From JAGGYK01 sp034716155 (GTDB lineage Bacteria; Desulfobacterota; Desulfomonilia; UBA1062): 64,000 nt of DNA. The position numbers were made by a program, and so were the translations under genes. Every line of letters starts with the position of its first letter. The stretch's first letter is position 1. The DNA is taken from NCBI GenBank assembly GCA_034716155.1, contig JAYEFR010000030.1, positions 16,397 through 80,396 on the forward strand, written 5' to 3'. The notes beneath the pieces were generated by a model. The model had not been told where the DNA came from and did no database searches. It was given only the letters and a program-made list of their open reading frames with translations. This document shows positions 16,882-25,928 of this stretch, in pieces.

Positions 16882-19563
16882 TTAAACCGCCTTTATGTTT
16901 ACTGCACAAATCTTTAGTTCAGGAGTCTTGGCTAATGGATCAAGGGTATCGATAGTTAGAACATTAACCGGTATTTCACTAGAATGCAGTGTAGAGAAAA
17001 CTGTTCCTTTAGGTACTCGATCTGTAATTCTCACATTTATCTTAATCTCACCTCGACGTGAGCTTACCTTTACCTTATCTCCATTTTTAACATCTAATCC
17101 TTGAGCATCCAAAGGATTTATCGCCAATAGGTCTTCAGGGGATAATTCAAGTAGCGCTGCTGAATGCCTTGTATAAGAACCAGTATGAAGATGACAAAGA
17201 TCTTTACCAGTAGTAAATACAAAAGGATAACTCTTATCTGGCAATTCTGCCGGAGGATTATAATCTGCTGGGAAAAAGAATCCTTTCCCTGTCTTTGTAT
17301 TAAATTTGTCTTTCCATAAATAAAGGGTCCCAGGATGATCTTTATTTGGACAAGGCCACCTAAGGCCACCATCTTCTAACCGCTCATAAGAAACACCTCC
17401 ATAAGGAGGAACCAGGGAAGCAATCTCATTCATTATCTCTCTTGGATGAGTATAACTCATCTCATAACCCATCCTTTTACTAAGTTCACATATAATCTCC
17501 CAATCTGGTTTGCTCTCTCCTATAGGGTCAATTGCCTTACGTACACGCTGTATTAGGCGAGCAGTATTGGTAAATGTCCCGTCTTTTTCAGCAAAAGAAC
17601 AAGCAGGCAAGACTACATCTGCAACCTGAGCCGTCTCACTTAAAAACATGTCTTGAACCACTATAAATGTCATGTCCTCTAACACTTTTCTTATATTATT
17701 GAGATTGGGCCCGCTCCTCATCGGATTCCCACCCACTACATAAAGACCTTTAATCTTGCCTTTATTAATCACCATATCCGACTCTGTCACCCCAGGTTTC
17801 ATGGAAAGTTTTACACCCCATGCCTCCTCAAATTTTTTATTGACCTTTGGATCTGAGATAGGCTGACCACCAGGATAAATAGGAGGCAAACAACCCATAT
17901 CCCCAGCACCTTGACCATTGTTTTGCTTTGCTATGGTATTAACACCCGTGCCTTCTTTCCCTACATTACCGGTAAGCAATGCCAAATTGCACAAAGCTGA
18001 GACATTATCTGTCCCATAAATATGCTGGGTTACCCCCATGCCATATAAGACAGATGCCTTATCTGCCTTAGCGTAAAGCCTTGCTGTTTCAATGATCTCT
18101 TCTTTGGGAATTCCTGTAATCTCTTCCACCTTTTCTGGCGTATATTTAGAGACTAGCTTCTTTAATTCATTAAACTTCTCTGTTCTTTTCTCTACAAAAT
18201 CATGATCATAAAGGTCTTCATTTATGATCACGTTCATCATACCATTAGCCCAAGCAATATCAGTCCCAATATTTGGCCTTAACCAGACTTTAGCATAATC
18301 TGCTATTTCAACTCCTCTTGGGTCTACTACAATAAGTTTCAGATTACCAAATTGTACCAAATGCTTTGTAAGAGCGCCAATTGTTGAACACATCTCTGTA
18401 AAGTTAAGACCTGCTATTAGCACAACATCTGCCTTTTCGACTAAACGCATGGAATTTGTCATTGCCCCACCACCGAATGCACGAGACAGGGCAACAGCAC
18501 TAGGAGTATGACAAAAACGAGTGCAGAAATCTACATTGTTTGTCCCTAAGCAAGAACGTATAAACTTCTGGAATAAATAACATTCTTCATTGGTAGACTT
18601 AGAAGACGCTATACCGCCTAAGGCATCACTCCCATATTCCTTTTTTATCTTTCTGAAATTAGTAACAACCAAGTCTAATGCTTCATCCCAACTTGCCTCT
18701 TTAAATTTACCATCCTTCTTGATCAAAGGCCTGGTTAGACGCTCTGGACTATGAACAAAATCAAGACCAAATCGACTTTTAACGCAGATCTGACCTTTAT
18801 TCTCTGTATTATCTTCTTCAACACCATAAACCCTTTTAATCTTGCCGTCCTTGACCCATAATTCAATCTGGCAACCTACACCGCAATGAGGGCACGTGGT
18901 TTGTACCTTTTGAACTTCCCATGTACGCCCACCGAATCTTCCCTGCTTAAAGCTGAGTGCGCCAACTGGACAAGCCTGGATACAAGCCCCACAAAACTTA
19001 CATCCAGCCTCCTCCAAGCTCATATTGAACGCTGGGCCTACTGTGGACCTTGGCCCCCTACCTGAGTAGTCCAATATATTGTTTACCTGTATCTCTTGAC
19101 ATACACGAACACACAGACCGCAGAGTACACATTTGTTCATGTCCCGAATGATCATAGAGTTGGCATCTTCAATAGGCTTCCTCTCCTTGGGTTCCTCAAA
19201 CCGAGGCATCTCAATACCCATTTCATATGCCAGATCCTGAAGTACACAATCTCTATTACTCTCACAAGTCATACAATTATGATGGCCCATAGATATCAAG
19301 AGCTCAACCGTGAGCTTTCTTGACTTTAAAACCCGATTTGTGTTTGTGTAAACGACCATACCATCTTCTGCAGGGGTACAGCATGAAGGGATCAAGGTCC
19401 GCGCCCTTTCTACCTCGACCACGCATACCCTGCATGCACCAATAGGCTTGACCTGTTCATAATGACAGAGTACAGGGATATGTATATTGTTTTCCTTTGC
19501 TACCTCATAAATAGTTTGACCTGGATTGAACTCTAATTCTTTTCCATCAACTGTTATCTGCAT
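16882..19563 (-). CDS. Formate dehydrogenase-like catalytic subunit, cysteine form (NuoG/FdhA-like)
   Basis: An 893-aa paralog of the neighbouring selenoprotein with the same order of cofactors: [2Fe-2S], His-Cys3, two [4Fe-4S], Mo-bis-MGD domain with its own [4Fe-4S], and dinucleotide-binding C-terminus. At the Sec position it carries Cys ('CTRFCHTPSAVAL'). The first ~175 residues are almost the same as in the selenoprotein, while the rest is clearly diverged and its DNA is richer in A and T. It lies 14 bases after the NuoF-like gene and 84 bases before the selenoprotein gene, so all are one operon. It probably replaces the selenoenzyme when selenium is scarce, or it has another substrate. 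Confidence 0.9.
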   Translation of the reverse strand: MQITVDGKELEFNPGQTIYEVAKENNIHIPVLCHYEQVKPIGACRVCVVEVERARTLIPSCCTPAEDGMVVYTNTNRVLKSRKLTVELLISMGHHNCMTCESNRDCVLQDLAYEMGIEMPRFEEPKERKPIEDANSMIIRDMNKCVLCGLCVRVCQEIQVNNILDYSGRGPRSTVGPAFNMSLEEAGCKFCGACIQACPVGALSFKQGRFGGRTWEVQKVQTTCPHCGVGCQIELWVKDGKIKRVYGVEEDNTENKGQICVKSRFGLDFVHSPERLTRPLIKKDGKFKEASWDEALDLVVTNFRKIKKEYGSDALGGIASSKSTNEECYLFQKFIRSCLGTNNVDFCTRFCHTPSAVALSRAFGGGAMTNSMRLVEKADVVLIAGLNFTEMCSTIGALTKHLVQFGNLKLIVVDPRGVEIADYAKVWLRPNIGTDIAWANGMMNVIINEDLYDHDFVEKRTEKFNELKKLVSKYTPEKVEEITGIPKEEIIETARLYAKADKASVLYGMGVTQHIYGTDNVSALCNLALLTGNVGKEGTGVNTIAKQNNGQGAGDMGCLPPIYPGGQPISDPKVNKKFEEAWGVKLSMKPGVTESDMVINKGKIKGLYVVGGNPMRSGPNLNNIRKVLEDMTFIVVQDMFLSETAQVADVVLPACSFAEKDGTFTNTARLIQRVRKAIDPIGESKPDWEIICELSKRMGYEMSYTHPREIMNEIASLVPPYGGVSYERLEDGGLRWPCPNKDHPGTLYLWKDKFNTKTGKGFFFPADYNPPAELPDKSYPFVFTTGKDLCHLHTGSYTRHSAALLELSPEDLLAINPLDAQGLDVKNGDKVKVSSRRGEIKINVRITDRVPKGTVFSTLHSSEIPVNVLTIDTLDPLAKTPELKICAVNIKAV

Positions 19564-19577
19564 TGGGTCCCCTCTAT

Positions 19578-22500
19578 TTACTCTATCTCAGCATCGCACC
19601 TTAGACATCTGCATGCCTCTTTATAGGCGATCTCTTTCGTATATCCCTTTTCCACTTCTTTGAAATTGCCTGCCCTCTCTGTCACAGGCAAATCCGGCAT
19701 CGATCCCCTAGGCTGCTCTTCAGTCTCCTCATCCACCTCAAAGGGTATATCAATCCTTTCTTCACTTGGAGCCTTGTAAGGTGGCTCATTATTCTTTCCC
19801 CTTATGTAACTATCCAGATCCCGAGCTGCTTTATGCCCCTGGGATATGGCTTCAACCACAGTAGCAGGCCCGCTTGCTGCATCTCCTGCCACAAAGATAC
19901 CATCTGCTGTGGTCATGGTTCCATTTCTACCAACGACCTCAAACCTGTCCCTTTTTATAGAAATTTCTGCATCTTCGGGTATAAACGAGGTATCAGCCCC
20001 CTGAGAGATAGCAGGAATCACTGTATCCACATCCAATGTGAACTCACTACCATCTATGAATGAAGGCCTGCGTCTACCGGACCTGTCAAATTCACCAAGG
20101 GCCATCTTTTTGCACTCTATACCCTTTATCTTGCCACCCTCTGCAATGATCCTTGTAGGCGCCACAAGATATTCTATATTCACCCCCTCTTCCAGGGCTG
20201 CATCGATCTCTACTGCCTGGGCGGGCATATCCTTTCTCTCTCTCCTGTACAGGATGGTGACCTCACCAGCTCCATTCCTCAAGGAGGTCCTTGCCGCGTC
20301 TATTGCAGAATTACCGCCACCGATTATAGCTACATGATTGCCTACATCTATTGTCTTACCTAGATTTACAGCCCTCAAAAATTCAACGGCACCGATCACG
20401 CCGTCGATGTCCTCGCCTTCAATATCTAACTTCCAGCTCTTATGAGCCCCTATTGCTATAACAATATGGTCATAAGTGTTTTTTAATTCATCCCATGATA
20501 TGTCTTTGCCTACCCGGGTATTGATCTTTATCTCTACTCCAAGGGCCTTTATATCGCCTATCTCTATATCCAGGACCTCCCTTGGAAGTCTGTATTCCGG
20601 GATGCCATAACGCATCATACCGCCTGCCTTTGGCAAATCCTCAAAGACCTCTACCTTGTATCCACGTTTTGCCAGATCTTGGGCAGCAGTAAGGCCTGCG
20701 GGGCCAGAGCCTATTATAGCAATCTTTTCTTCCCTTGTGACCTTAACCGGTTCTACATTTGGACGGGAGCCATTATCTGTAATATAACGCTTCAACCAGG
20801 CAATGGCCATGGGCTCATCAAGCTGGCCCCTCCTGCATTTATTGGCACAAAATTGCGGACATACCCTCCCGCATACACCTGGGAATGGATTCGTCCTCTT
20901 TAGTATCTTATATGCATCATCCACCCTCCCTGCCCTTACCAAGGCAATATATGCAGGCACATCCATCTCAACAGGACATGCATGCTGGCAAGGTGATTTG
21001 AAGAAAGCAGAACATACAGCAGCAGGACACTTCTTATCATAGATATGTGCCTCATACTCATCCCTGAAATAACGTATAGTGGACAAGACCGGGTTGGGTG
21101 CAGTCTGGCCCAGACCACACAAGGCTCCATCTTTTATGGTAGCTGCTAAATCCTCTAAAAGTTCAATATCTCCCTCCTTACCTTGACTATTGCATATCCC
21201 GGTAAGGATCTCTAACATACGTTTTGTGCCTTCCCTGCCAAGGGTGCACTTGCCACAAGATTCTTCCTGACAGAATTCCATAAAAAACCTTGCTGTGTCC
21301 ACCATGCATGTGTCCTCATCCATAACAATGAGTCCACCCGAACCCATGATAGCGCCCATCTTTGTTATCTCTTCATAATCAGTAGGTGTATTCAGACCCT
21401 CTGCAGGGATACAACCGCCTGATGGGCCGCCTAACTGGGCTGCCTTGAATTTTTTCCCACCTTGAATGCCACCGCCAATATCAAATATAATATCCCCAAT
21501 AGGTGTACCCATCGGCACCTCAACCAGGCCAACATTATTAACATCTCCTGTCAAGGCAAAGACCTTGGTGCCTTTACACCGCTCATTACCAATAGATGCA
21601 TACCAATCTCCGCCATTTAAGATGATCTGCGGTATGTTGGCGAGCGTTTCAACATTATTAAGAACAGACGGTTTGTCCCATAGACCCTGATTGGCAGGAA
21701 ACGGCGGCCTTGGCCTGGGCATCCCGCGCCTGCCCTCAATGGATGCCATAAGCGCGGTCTCTTCACCGCATACAAATGCACCGGCGCCCTGGTAAATATC
21801 TATATTCAGATCAAAACCAGACCCGAGGATATCTTCCCCGAGCAGGCCATAATCCTTGGCCTGGGCAATCGCAACATTAAGACGTCTTATGGCCAGGGGG
21901 TATTCTGCACGGCAATATATATAACTCTGATGTGCACCAATGGCATAAGCCCCTATAATCAGACCTTCCAATACTGCATGGGGATCCGCCTCAAGGACCG
22001 ACCTGTCCATAAACGCACCAGGGTCACCTTCGTCGGCATTACAGAGCATATACTTCACATCACCCTTTGCCCTGCGTGCAAATGTCCACTTCAAACCAGC
22101 TGGGAAGCCGGCACCACCACGGCCTCTTATACCAGACTTCTTTACCTCCTCGATTACCTCATCCGGGGTCATCTCTGTCAGGGCCTTGGCTACACCCAAA
22201 TAACCATCACGTGCTATATACTCATCTATCTTTTCTGCATCTATGATGCCCCTGTTCTTTAGGACTATTAACTTTTGTTTGCCAAAAAACGGGATATCTT
22301 TTACATGCGGGATAGGCTTCTCTGTTTCAGGCTCACGATACATTAACCTCTCTACCGGCCTACCCTTTATGATATGTTCCTCTATGATCTCAGGGACGTC
22401 ATCTACTGTGACATACTGGTAAAAAGTGCCTTCAGGATAGATGGTTATGACCGGTCCTGCAGCGCAGAACCCGTTACAGCCTGTCTCTACTACCTGAGCT

Positions 22501-22619
22501 TCATTCGTAATCCCTCGCCTTGCTATCTCGTGATTGAGGGCCTGACGAACAGCCACACTACCAGAGGCCCTGCACGCTGTGCCCCCGCATATAAGTATAT
22601 GCGAACGAAAAATCTTCAT
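19578..22619 (-). CDS. NuoF-like NADH/FMN subunit fused to a GltD-like NADPH oxidoreductase
   Basis: A 1013-aa multidomain flavoprotein. Residues ~1-90 are a thioredoxin-like [2Fe-2S] domain. Residues ~110-540 are the NuoF core with the NADH/FMN glycine loop (GRGGAGFPAG) and the [4Fe-4S] motif (ESCGKCTLGR). From ~550 on there is a ferredoxin-like Cys-rich domain (CQHACPVEMD, CGRVCPQFCANKC) and then two dinucleotide folds, FAD (GSGPAG) and NAD(P)H (GGGNSA), as in the small subunit of glutamate synthase and NfnB/SfrB. HndC-type subunits of bifurcating hydrogenases usually end in two [4Fe-4S] instead. The fusion predicts a complex that links formate, NADH and NADPH or ferredoxin, with possible electron bifurcation. 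It lies between the NuoE/HndB genes and the catalytic subunits. Confidence 0.88.
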   Translation of the reverse strand: MKIFRSHILICGGTACRASGSVAVRQALNHEIARRGITNEAQVVETGCNGFCAAGPVITIYPEGTFYQYVTVDDVPEIIEEHIIKGRPVERLMYREPETEKPIPHVKDIPFFGKQKLIVLKNRGIIDAEKIDEYIARDGYLGVAKALTEMTPDEVIEEVKKSGIRGRGGAGFPAGLKWTFARRAKGDVKYMLCNADEGDPGAFMDRSVLEADPHAVLEGLIIGAYAIGAHQSYIYCRAEYPLAIRRLNVAIAQAKDYGLLGEDILGSGFDLNIDIYQGAGAFVCGEETALMASIEGRRGMPRPRPPFPANQGLWDKPSVLNNVETLANIPQIILNGGDWYASIGNERCKGTKVFALTGDVNNVGLVEVPMGTPIGDIIFDIGGGIQGGKKFKAAQLGGPSGGCIPAEGLNTPTDYEEITKMGAIMGSGGLIVMDEDTCMVDTARFFMEFCQEESCGKCTLGREGTKRMLEILTGICNSQGKEGDIELLEDLAATIKDGALCGLGQTAPNPVLSTIRYFRDEYEAHIYDKKCPAAVCSAFFKSPCQHACPVEMDVPAYIALVRAGRVDDAYKILKRTNPFPGVCGRVCPQFCANKCRRGQLDEPMAIAWLKRYITDNGSRPNVEPVKVTREEKIAIIGSGPAGLTAAQDLAKRGYKVEVFEDLPKAGGMMRYGIPEYRLPREVLDIEIGDIKALGVEIKINTRVGKDISWDELKNTYDHIVIAIGAHKSWKLDIEGEDIDGVIGAVEFLRAVNLGKTIDVGNHVAIIGGGNSAIDAARTSLRNGAGEVTILYRRERKDMPAQAVEIDAALEEGVNIEYLVAPTRIIAEGGKIKGIECKKMALGEFDRSGRRRPSFIDGSEFTLDVDTVIPAISQGADTSFIPEDAEISIKRDRFEVVGRNGTMTTADGIFVAGDAASGPATVVEAISQGHKAARDLDSYIRGKNNEPPYKAPSEERIDIPFEVDEETEEQPRGSMPDLPVTERAGNFKEVEKGYTKEIAYKEACRCLRCDAEIE

Positions 22620-22629
22620 CTAAACCTCC

Positions 22630-23010
22630 CTACTGGTCTTCCTTGCCTGTTGCCATCACGAACTGGGTTTGGACCTCGCCATTTAATATGTGTCTTTTAA
22701 ATATCTGTCGTGCCTTGTTAGGGGTAAGATATTCATAGATCACCGGGGCATTGCCTTCTTCTTCAATTGTCATTAAAGGTTCTCTGCTGCAGATGCCCCT
22801 GCAGCCGGAGGTGGTGACCAGAACATCATCAGCACCACTTTCTGAAAGCTCTTCCATTAAGGTATCAAGGATCTGTCTTGCACCAGCTGCAATCCCGCAG
22901 GTACCCATATGTACATTGATCTTTATCCGTTTTTCTCCAGCCCTTAATACATCTTCCTTTAGTACCCTCTCTTTTATCTTTTTTAGATCTTCTATCGTAA
23001 GTTTTGCCAT
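22630..23010 (-). CDS. HndB-like thioredoxin-fold [2Fe-2S] ferredoxin
   Basis: A 126-aa protein with a thioredoxin-like ferredoxin fold. Four cysteines are placed as in the HndB subunit of NADP-reducing hydrogenases (MGTCGIAAGAR..., TTSGCRGICSREP). It relays electrons between flavin and the catalytic subunit in such complexes. It starts 12 bases after the NuoE stop and ends 10 bases before the NuoF-like gene, so the three are translated together. The N-terminal helix is rich in Lys and Glu and may be a docking segment. Confidence 0.85.
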   Translation of the reverse strand: MAKLTIEDLKKIKERVLKEDVLRAGEKRIKINVHMGTCGIAAGARQILDTLMEELSESGADDVLVTTSGCRGICSREPLMTIEEEGNAPVIYEYLTPNKARQIFKRHILNGEVQTQFVMATGKEDQ

Positions 23011-23022
23011 ATAAATCCTCCG

Positions 23023-23526
23023 TTATTCATACTTGGACAGGATGCCTTCAATCTTTTGAACCTTCATCCTGCCATGTGTATCATCATCAACTACCATTAC
23101 AGGGGCCAGCCCGCAGGCGCCTAAACATCTAACCGTCTCCAAAGAAAAACGCCTGTCTTCCGTGCATCCTCCAGGTTCAATACCTAAACTCCCAGTCACC
23201 TTTTCAAGTATCCTCTTGCTACCCCGCACATAACAGGCAGTACCAAGGCATACCCTGATATTATGCCTGCCTCTGGGAGTCATGGTAAAAAATGAATAAA
23301 ATGTAATTACGCCATAAACATTCGCTATAGGAATATTCAGACCCTTTGCTACCCTATTCTGAATTCCTATAGGTAGATAACCTAGAACGTCTTGAATCTG
23401 TTCTAACACAAGTATCAGTGAGCCAGGTTTTTCTTTATTCTCTGAAATAATCTTATCTACCTGCTCGATCTGATCAGGGGAAAACTCCTCTAATCCGGAA
23501 TCCTGTAGTTCACTCAAATTCGCCAT
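23023..23526 (-). CDS. nuoE: NuoE/HndA-like [2Fe-2S] subunit
   Basis: A 167-aa NuoE-family protein. The N-terminal helical part (PGSLILVLEQIQDVLGYLP) and the thioredoxin-like [2Fe-2S] part are clear, with the four ligands in CLGTAC and CLGACG blocks separated by about 40 residues. It is the first gene of the formate operon, with AAGGGGGTAAGG before its start. In HndABCD- and Fdh-type complexes this subunit hands electrons between the NuoF flavin and partner clusters. Confidence 0.92.
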   Translation of the reverse strand: MANLSELQDSGLEEFSPDQIEQVDKIISENKEKPGSLILVLEQIQDVLGYLPIGIQNRVAKGLNIPIANVYGVITFYSFFTMTPRGRHNIRVCLGTACYVRGSKRILEKVTGSLGIEPGGCTEDRRFSLETVRCLGACGLAPVMVVDDDTHGRMKVQKIEGILSKYE

Positions 23527-23719
23527 CCTTACCCCCTTGGATATCTGTTATATTTTCAACACATACCATGCATTCTACAATGCATCAAGTAAAAAGTGAA
23601 CCGTCATTCATTAGACAATTTAGGGCTTGATAGCTTTAAAATAGCCTGACAAGCCAATAAAGATTAGGAGCGAATAGGCAGATAGTTATACATTATATAC
23701 TATGTCTTCTTGTCTCTTC

Positions 23720-23748
23720 TTGATACAAACCTTAAAGATCTGTATACA
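23720..23748 (+). promoter_or_regulatory. Putative sigma-70 promoter of mobA
   Basis: TTGATA (23720-23725) and TATACA (23743-23748) are separated by exactly 17 bases. Transcription would begin within a few bases of the mobA ATG at 23757, where no ribosome binding site is visible, so the message may be leaderless. Confidence 0.4.
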
Positions 23749-23756
23749 GATGCATC

Positions 23757-24335
23757 ATGAAGAAAATGACAGGAATCGTGCTTATGGGTGGCAGGTCAAA
23801 AAGGTTTGGTAAAGACAAAATCTTCACACCAATCAATGGTAAGCCTATGACAAAAAAGGTGATAGATGTAATACAGGATGTGTTCGATGATATTATCCTG
23901 ATTGGACACCAAAGAGATGGCCTGAATACACTTGAGGTAGCAGAAGATATCATACCTGATTGTGGCCCTCTGGGAGGTATATATACTGCACTAAAGGTAG
24001 CAAAAACCAATTATGTCTTTGTATTTGCAGCAGACATGCCGCTGCTTGATATAAAATTTATCGAATATATGACATCTCTGACAGGTAAACATGATATTAT
24101 AATACCAGTCTGGAACAAAGGGATAGAGCCCCTTCATGCTATATACAATAAAGGACTGATACCTATTATAGCCACATTATTAGATAGAAAACTCTTAAAG
24201 ATAGCCAAACTCATAGACAGGGAAGATGTATCTGTATTAAAGGTCACCGAGGATCAAATAAGAGCATCTGGAAAACCTGAAAGGATGTTCTTAAATATAA
24301 ACACACCAGCTGATCTTGAACCCATTCCACGATGA
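23757..24335 (+). CDS. mobA: Molybdenum cofactor guanylyltransferase MobA
   Basis: A 192-aa nucleotidyltransferase. The GTP-binding N-terminus 'GIVLMGGRSKRFGKDK' is the MobA signature, 'CGPLGGIYTAL' and 'FAADMPLLD' are the conserved substrate and metal blocks, and 'FLNINTPADL' closes the fold. MobA attaches GMP to molybdopterin and so completes the bis-MGD cofactor needed by the formate dehydrogenases of the divergent operon, 230 bases away. An ATG three codons later is an alternative start. No ribosome binding site is seen for either. Confidence 0.9.
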   Translation: MKKMTGIVLMGGRSKRFGKDKIFTPINGKPMTKKVIDVIQDVFDDIILIGHQRDGLNTLEVAEDIIPDCGPLGGIYTALKVAKTNYVFVFAADMPLLDIKFIEYMTSLTGKHDIIIPVWNKGIEPLHAIYNKGLIPIIATLLDRKLLKIAKLIDREDVSVLKVTEDQIRASGKPERMFLNINTPADLEPIPR

Positions 24336-24508
24336 GACAGCCTCTTATCTCTCATCAATCAATGGTATAAACCCTCATGAGCGATCCACGCTCACAATGA
24401 AGTATAAAAACATTTTCGGGATAGAGGGGTTCTTGAGCGGACCCTCCATCCCTTAATCTGCTCGGACAGACTCCCCCTTTGAAGGGGGCCAGGGGGATGT
24501 TGATGTAG

Positions 24509-24553
24509 GGCATATTTCCCTTAAGCGGGCCGATGAGGGCAAAAGGCCCCTAC
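24509..24553 (+). repeat. 45-bp dispersed repeat, copy 1
   Basis: Matches 33801-33845 at 43 of 45 bases by eye (GGCATATTTCCCTT... to ...GGCCCCTAC). It lies in non-coding DNA directly before a family-A palindrome. Confidence 0.75.
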
Positions 24554-24554
24554 T

Positions 24555-24640
24555 GTCATTGCGAGAAGGTTTTTAGGCCGACGTGGCAATCCCATTGGTT
24601 GCAGGCACTTTGAGATTGCTTCGCTAACGCTCGCAATGAC
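24555..24640. repeat. Palindromic repeat family A, copy 2
   Basis: Begins GTCATTGCGAG and ends CTCGCAATGAC, enclosing 'GACGTGGCAATCCCATTGG'. It is nearly the same as the copy at 43323-43410, and the similarity continues about 20 bases further (AATATGGGT...). Confidence 0.85.
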
Positions 24641-24842
24641 AATATGGGTATTATGCGAAGGCCGATGAGGGCATCGGCCCCTACAATGCTTGTCAGTAGT
24701 CCGTTGCTTATTTGTCCGTCGTAAGACCTCCAGACAGGATGATCACCTTCCAATATACCCCTGATCCCTGACAATTATTGGGAAATGCACCAGCCTAAAG
24801 GATCTGGATATACTATGTAAGGTGGTAACATTTCTTCCATAA

Positions 24843-25442
24843 TCACCTCAGTTGGTACTGAACAAAGTCCACATTCCTCACCCCGAGATCACTAAGATCT
24901 GCCTCAAGGATATCTAGGATTTCCTTCTTGGAATAGATCTGGACATTTGTAGTTAATCTATCTAACACAAGCGAGCGTATTTCAAACATCTTTGATTGTA
25001 TATTAGAAACATATCGGGGATCGCCCTGCAGACTAACTTGAGCAAGCAATACCCCTGTATGAGCATCTTTCTGTTTGTATAAGATCACAAATGGATCAAG
25101 TAACACCTCCCCTTCCTCAATAACTTGAACCTTCTGATATGGGGATACTCTCTGCGGTGTACTCACCTCATCTTTTTTGTTTAAAAACAAGAAAAAAACT
25201 GCACCAAGCAAAACAATTATACCTATTCCAGCAAACCCTATAATCTTTATAGGACTCTTCTTCCCAGAGCCTTCCTCTACCGTATCTGGAGTATCCTTCT
25301 CAGCATCCCCCTTGGATTTTTCATCTGAGGCAGAGACCCCTTCTTCGTCCGGATCCTCTTTCTCTTTCTCATATCCTGGTAAGGTTATCCCTTCTTTATC
25401 CAGATCAGCCTTTCTATTATTACTGTCATTACTATCTGCCAT
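24843..25442 (-). CDS. fliL: FliL-like flagellar basal-body protein
   Basis: A 199-aa protein with an acidic, low-complexity N-terminal cytoplasmic part (residues 1-62), one membrane span (about 66-87) and a C-terminal periplasmic domain of FliL type (pattern 'FVILYKQKDAHTGVLLAQVSLQGD', ending in 'ILEADLSDLGVRNVDFVQYQLR'). FliL supports stator function at the flagellar motor. The acidic head is longer than in most FliL proteins. It is the last gene of the flhB-flhA-flhF-flhG-fliA-cheY run, which supports the call. Confidence 0.65.
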   Translation of the reverse strand: MADSNDSNNRKADLDKEGITLPGYEKEKEDPDEEGVSASDEKSKGDAEKDTPDTVEEGSGKKSPIKIIGFAGIGIIVLLGAVFFLFLNKKDEVSTPQRVSPYQKVQVIEEGEVLLDPFVILYKQKDAHTGVLLAQVSLQGDPRYVSNIQSKMFEIRSLVLDRLTTNVQIYSKKEILDILEADLSDLGVRNVDFVQYQLR

Positions 25443-25487
25443 AGCCTACCTTTTTCCGCCAAAGGCGGCCCGTCCCTCCACACATTC

Positions 25488-25877
25488 TTAGCTGGATTTA
25501 CTAAATATCTGCTTAATCTTCTTATCTAGTATCTCAGATGTGAAAGGTTTCACTACATAATTGTTCACACCAGCCTTGACCGCTTCTACTATATTTTCCT
25601 GTTTTGCCTCTGCAGTAACCATAAGAAACGGGATTTCTCTAAGGGCGTCATCTGCTCGTATTACCTTTAATAGCTCCAGGCCCGTCACTTTAGGCATATT
25701 CCAATCACAAATGATAAGATCCACCTGTTCGTTTTGAAGCACATTCAGGCCTGTAGAACCATCATCCGCCTCAACTATATTGTTAAAATTCAATTGCCTG
25801 AGAATACCTTTTACAATCTTTCTCATAGTAGAAAAATCATCTATTACAAGAATCTTCATGTTTTGATCTAATGCCAT
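25488..25877 (-). CDS. cheY: CheY-type single-domain response regulator
   Basis: A 129-aa receiver protein with the acidic pair (VIDDFS), the phospho-acceptor Asp in 'CDWNMP', Thr in 'MVTAEA' and the invariant Lys in 'VVKPF'. CheY-like proteins bind the flagellar switch after phosphorylation by CheA. GGAGG precedes ATG 25877, so this start is chosen over in-frame starts further upstream. It sits between fliA and fliL, a place typical for CheY of this lineage, and would be the chief output of the large chemotaxis operon at 33878-43186. Confidence 0.92.
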   Translation of the reverse strand: MALDQNMKILVIDDFSTMRKIVKGILRQLNFNNIVEADDGSTGLNVLQNEQVDLIICDWNMPKVTGLELLKVIRADDALREIPFLMVTAEAKQENIVEAVKAGVNNYVVKPFTSEILDKKIKQIFSKSS

Positions 25878-25928
25878 AATATCCTCCATAATAACTTTCA
25901 TGCATCTTCAAAACCCTTTAAGATATTA

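Larger units (their letters stand above)
24336..24842. other. Non-coding interval with dispersed repeats
   Basis: No convincing gene. It holds a short GC-rich hairpin text (24466-24506, CCCCCTTTGAAGGGGG core), a 45-bp repeat (24509-24553) shared with 33801-33845, a family-A palindrome (24555-24640) and a shorter related text, GCCGATGAGGGC, at 24661-24672. It separates mobA from the convergent flagellar operon. Confidence 0.6.
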
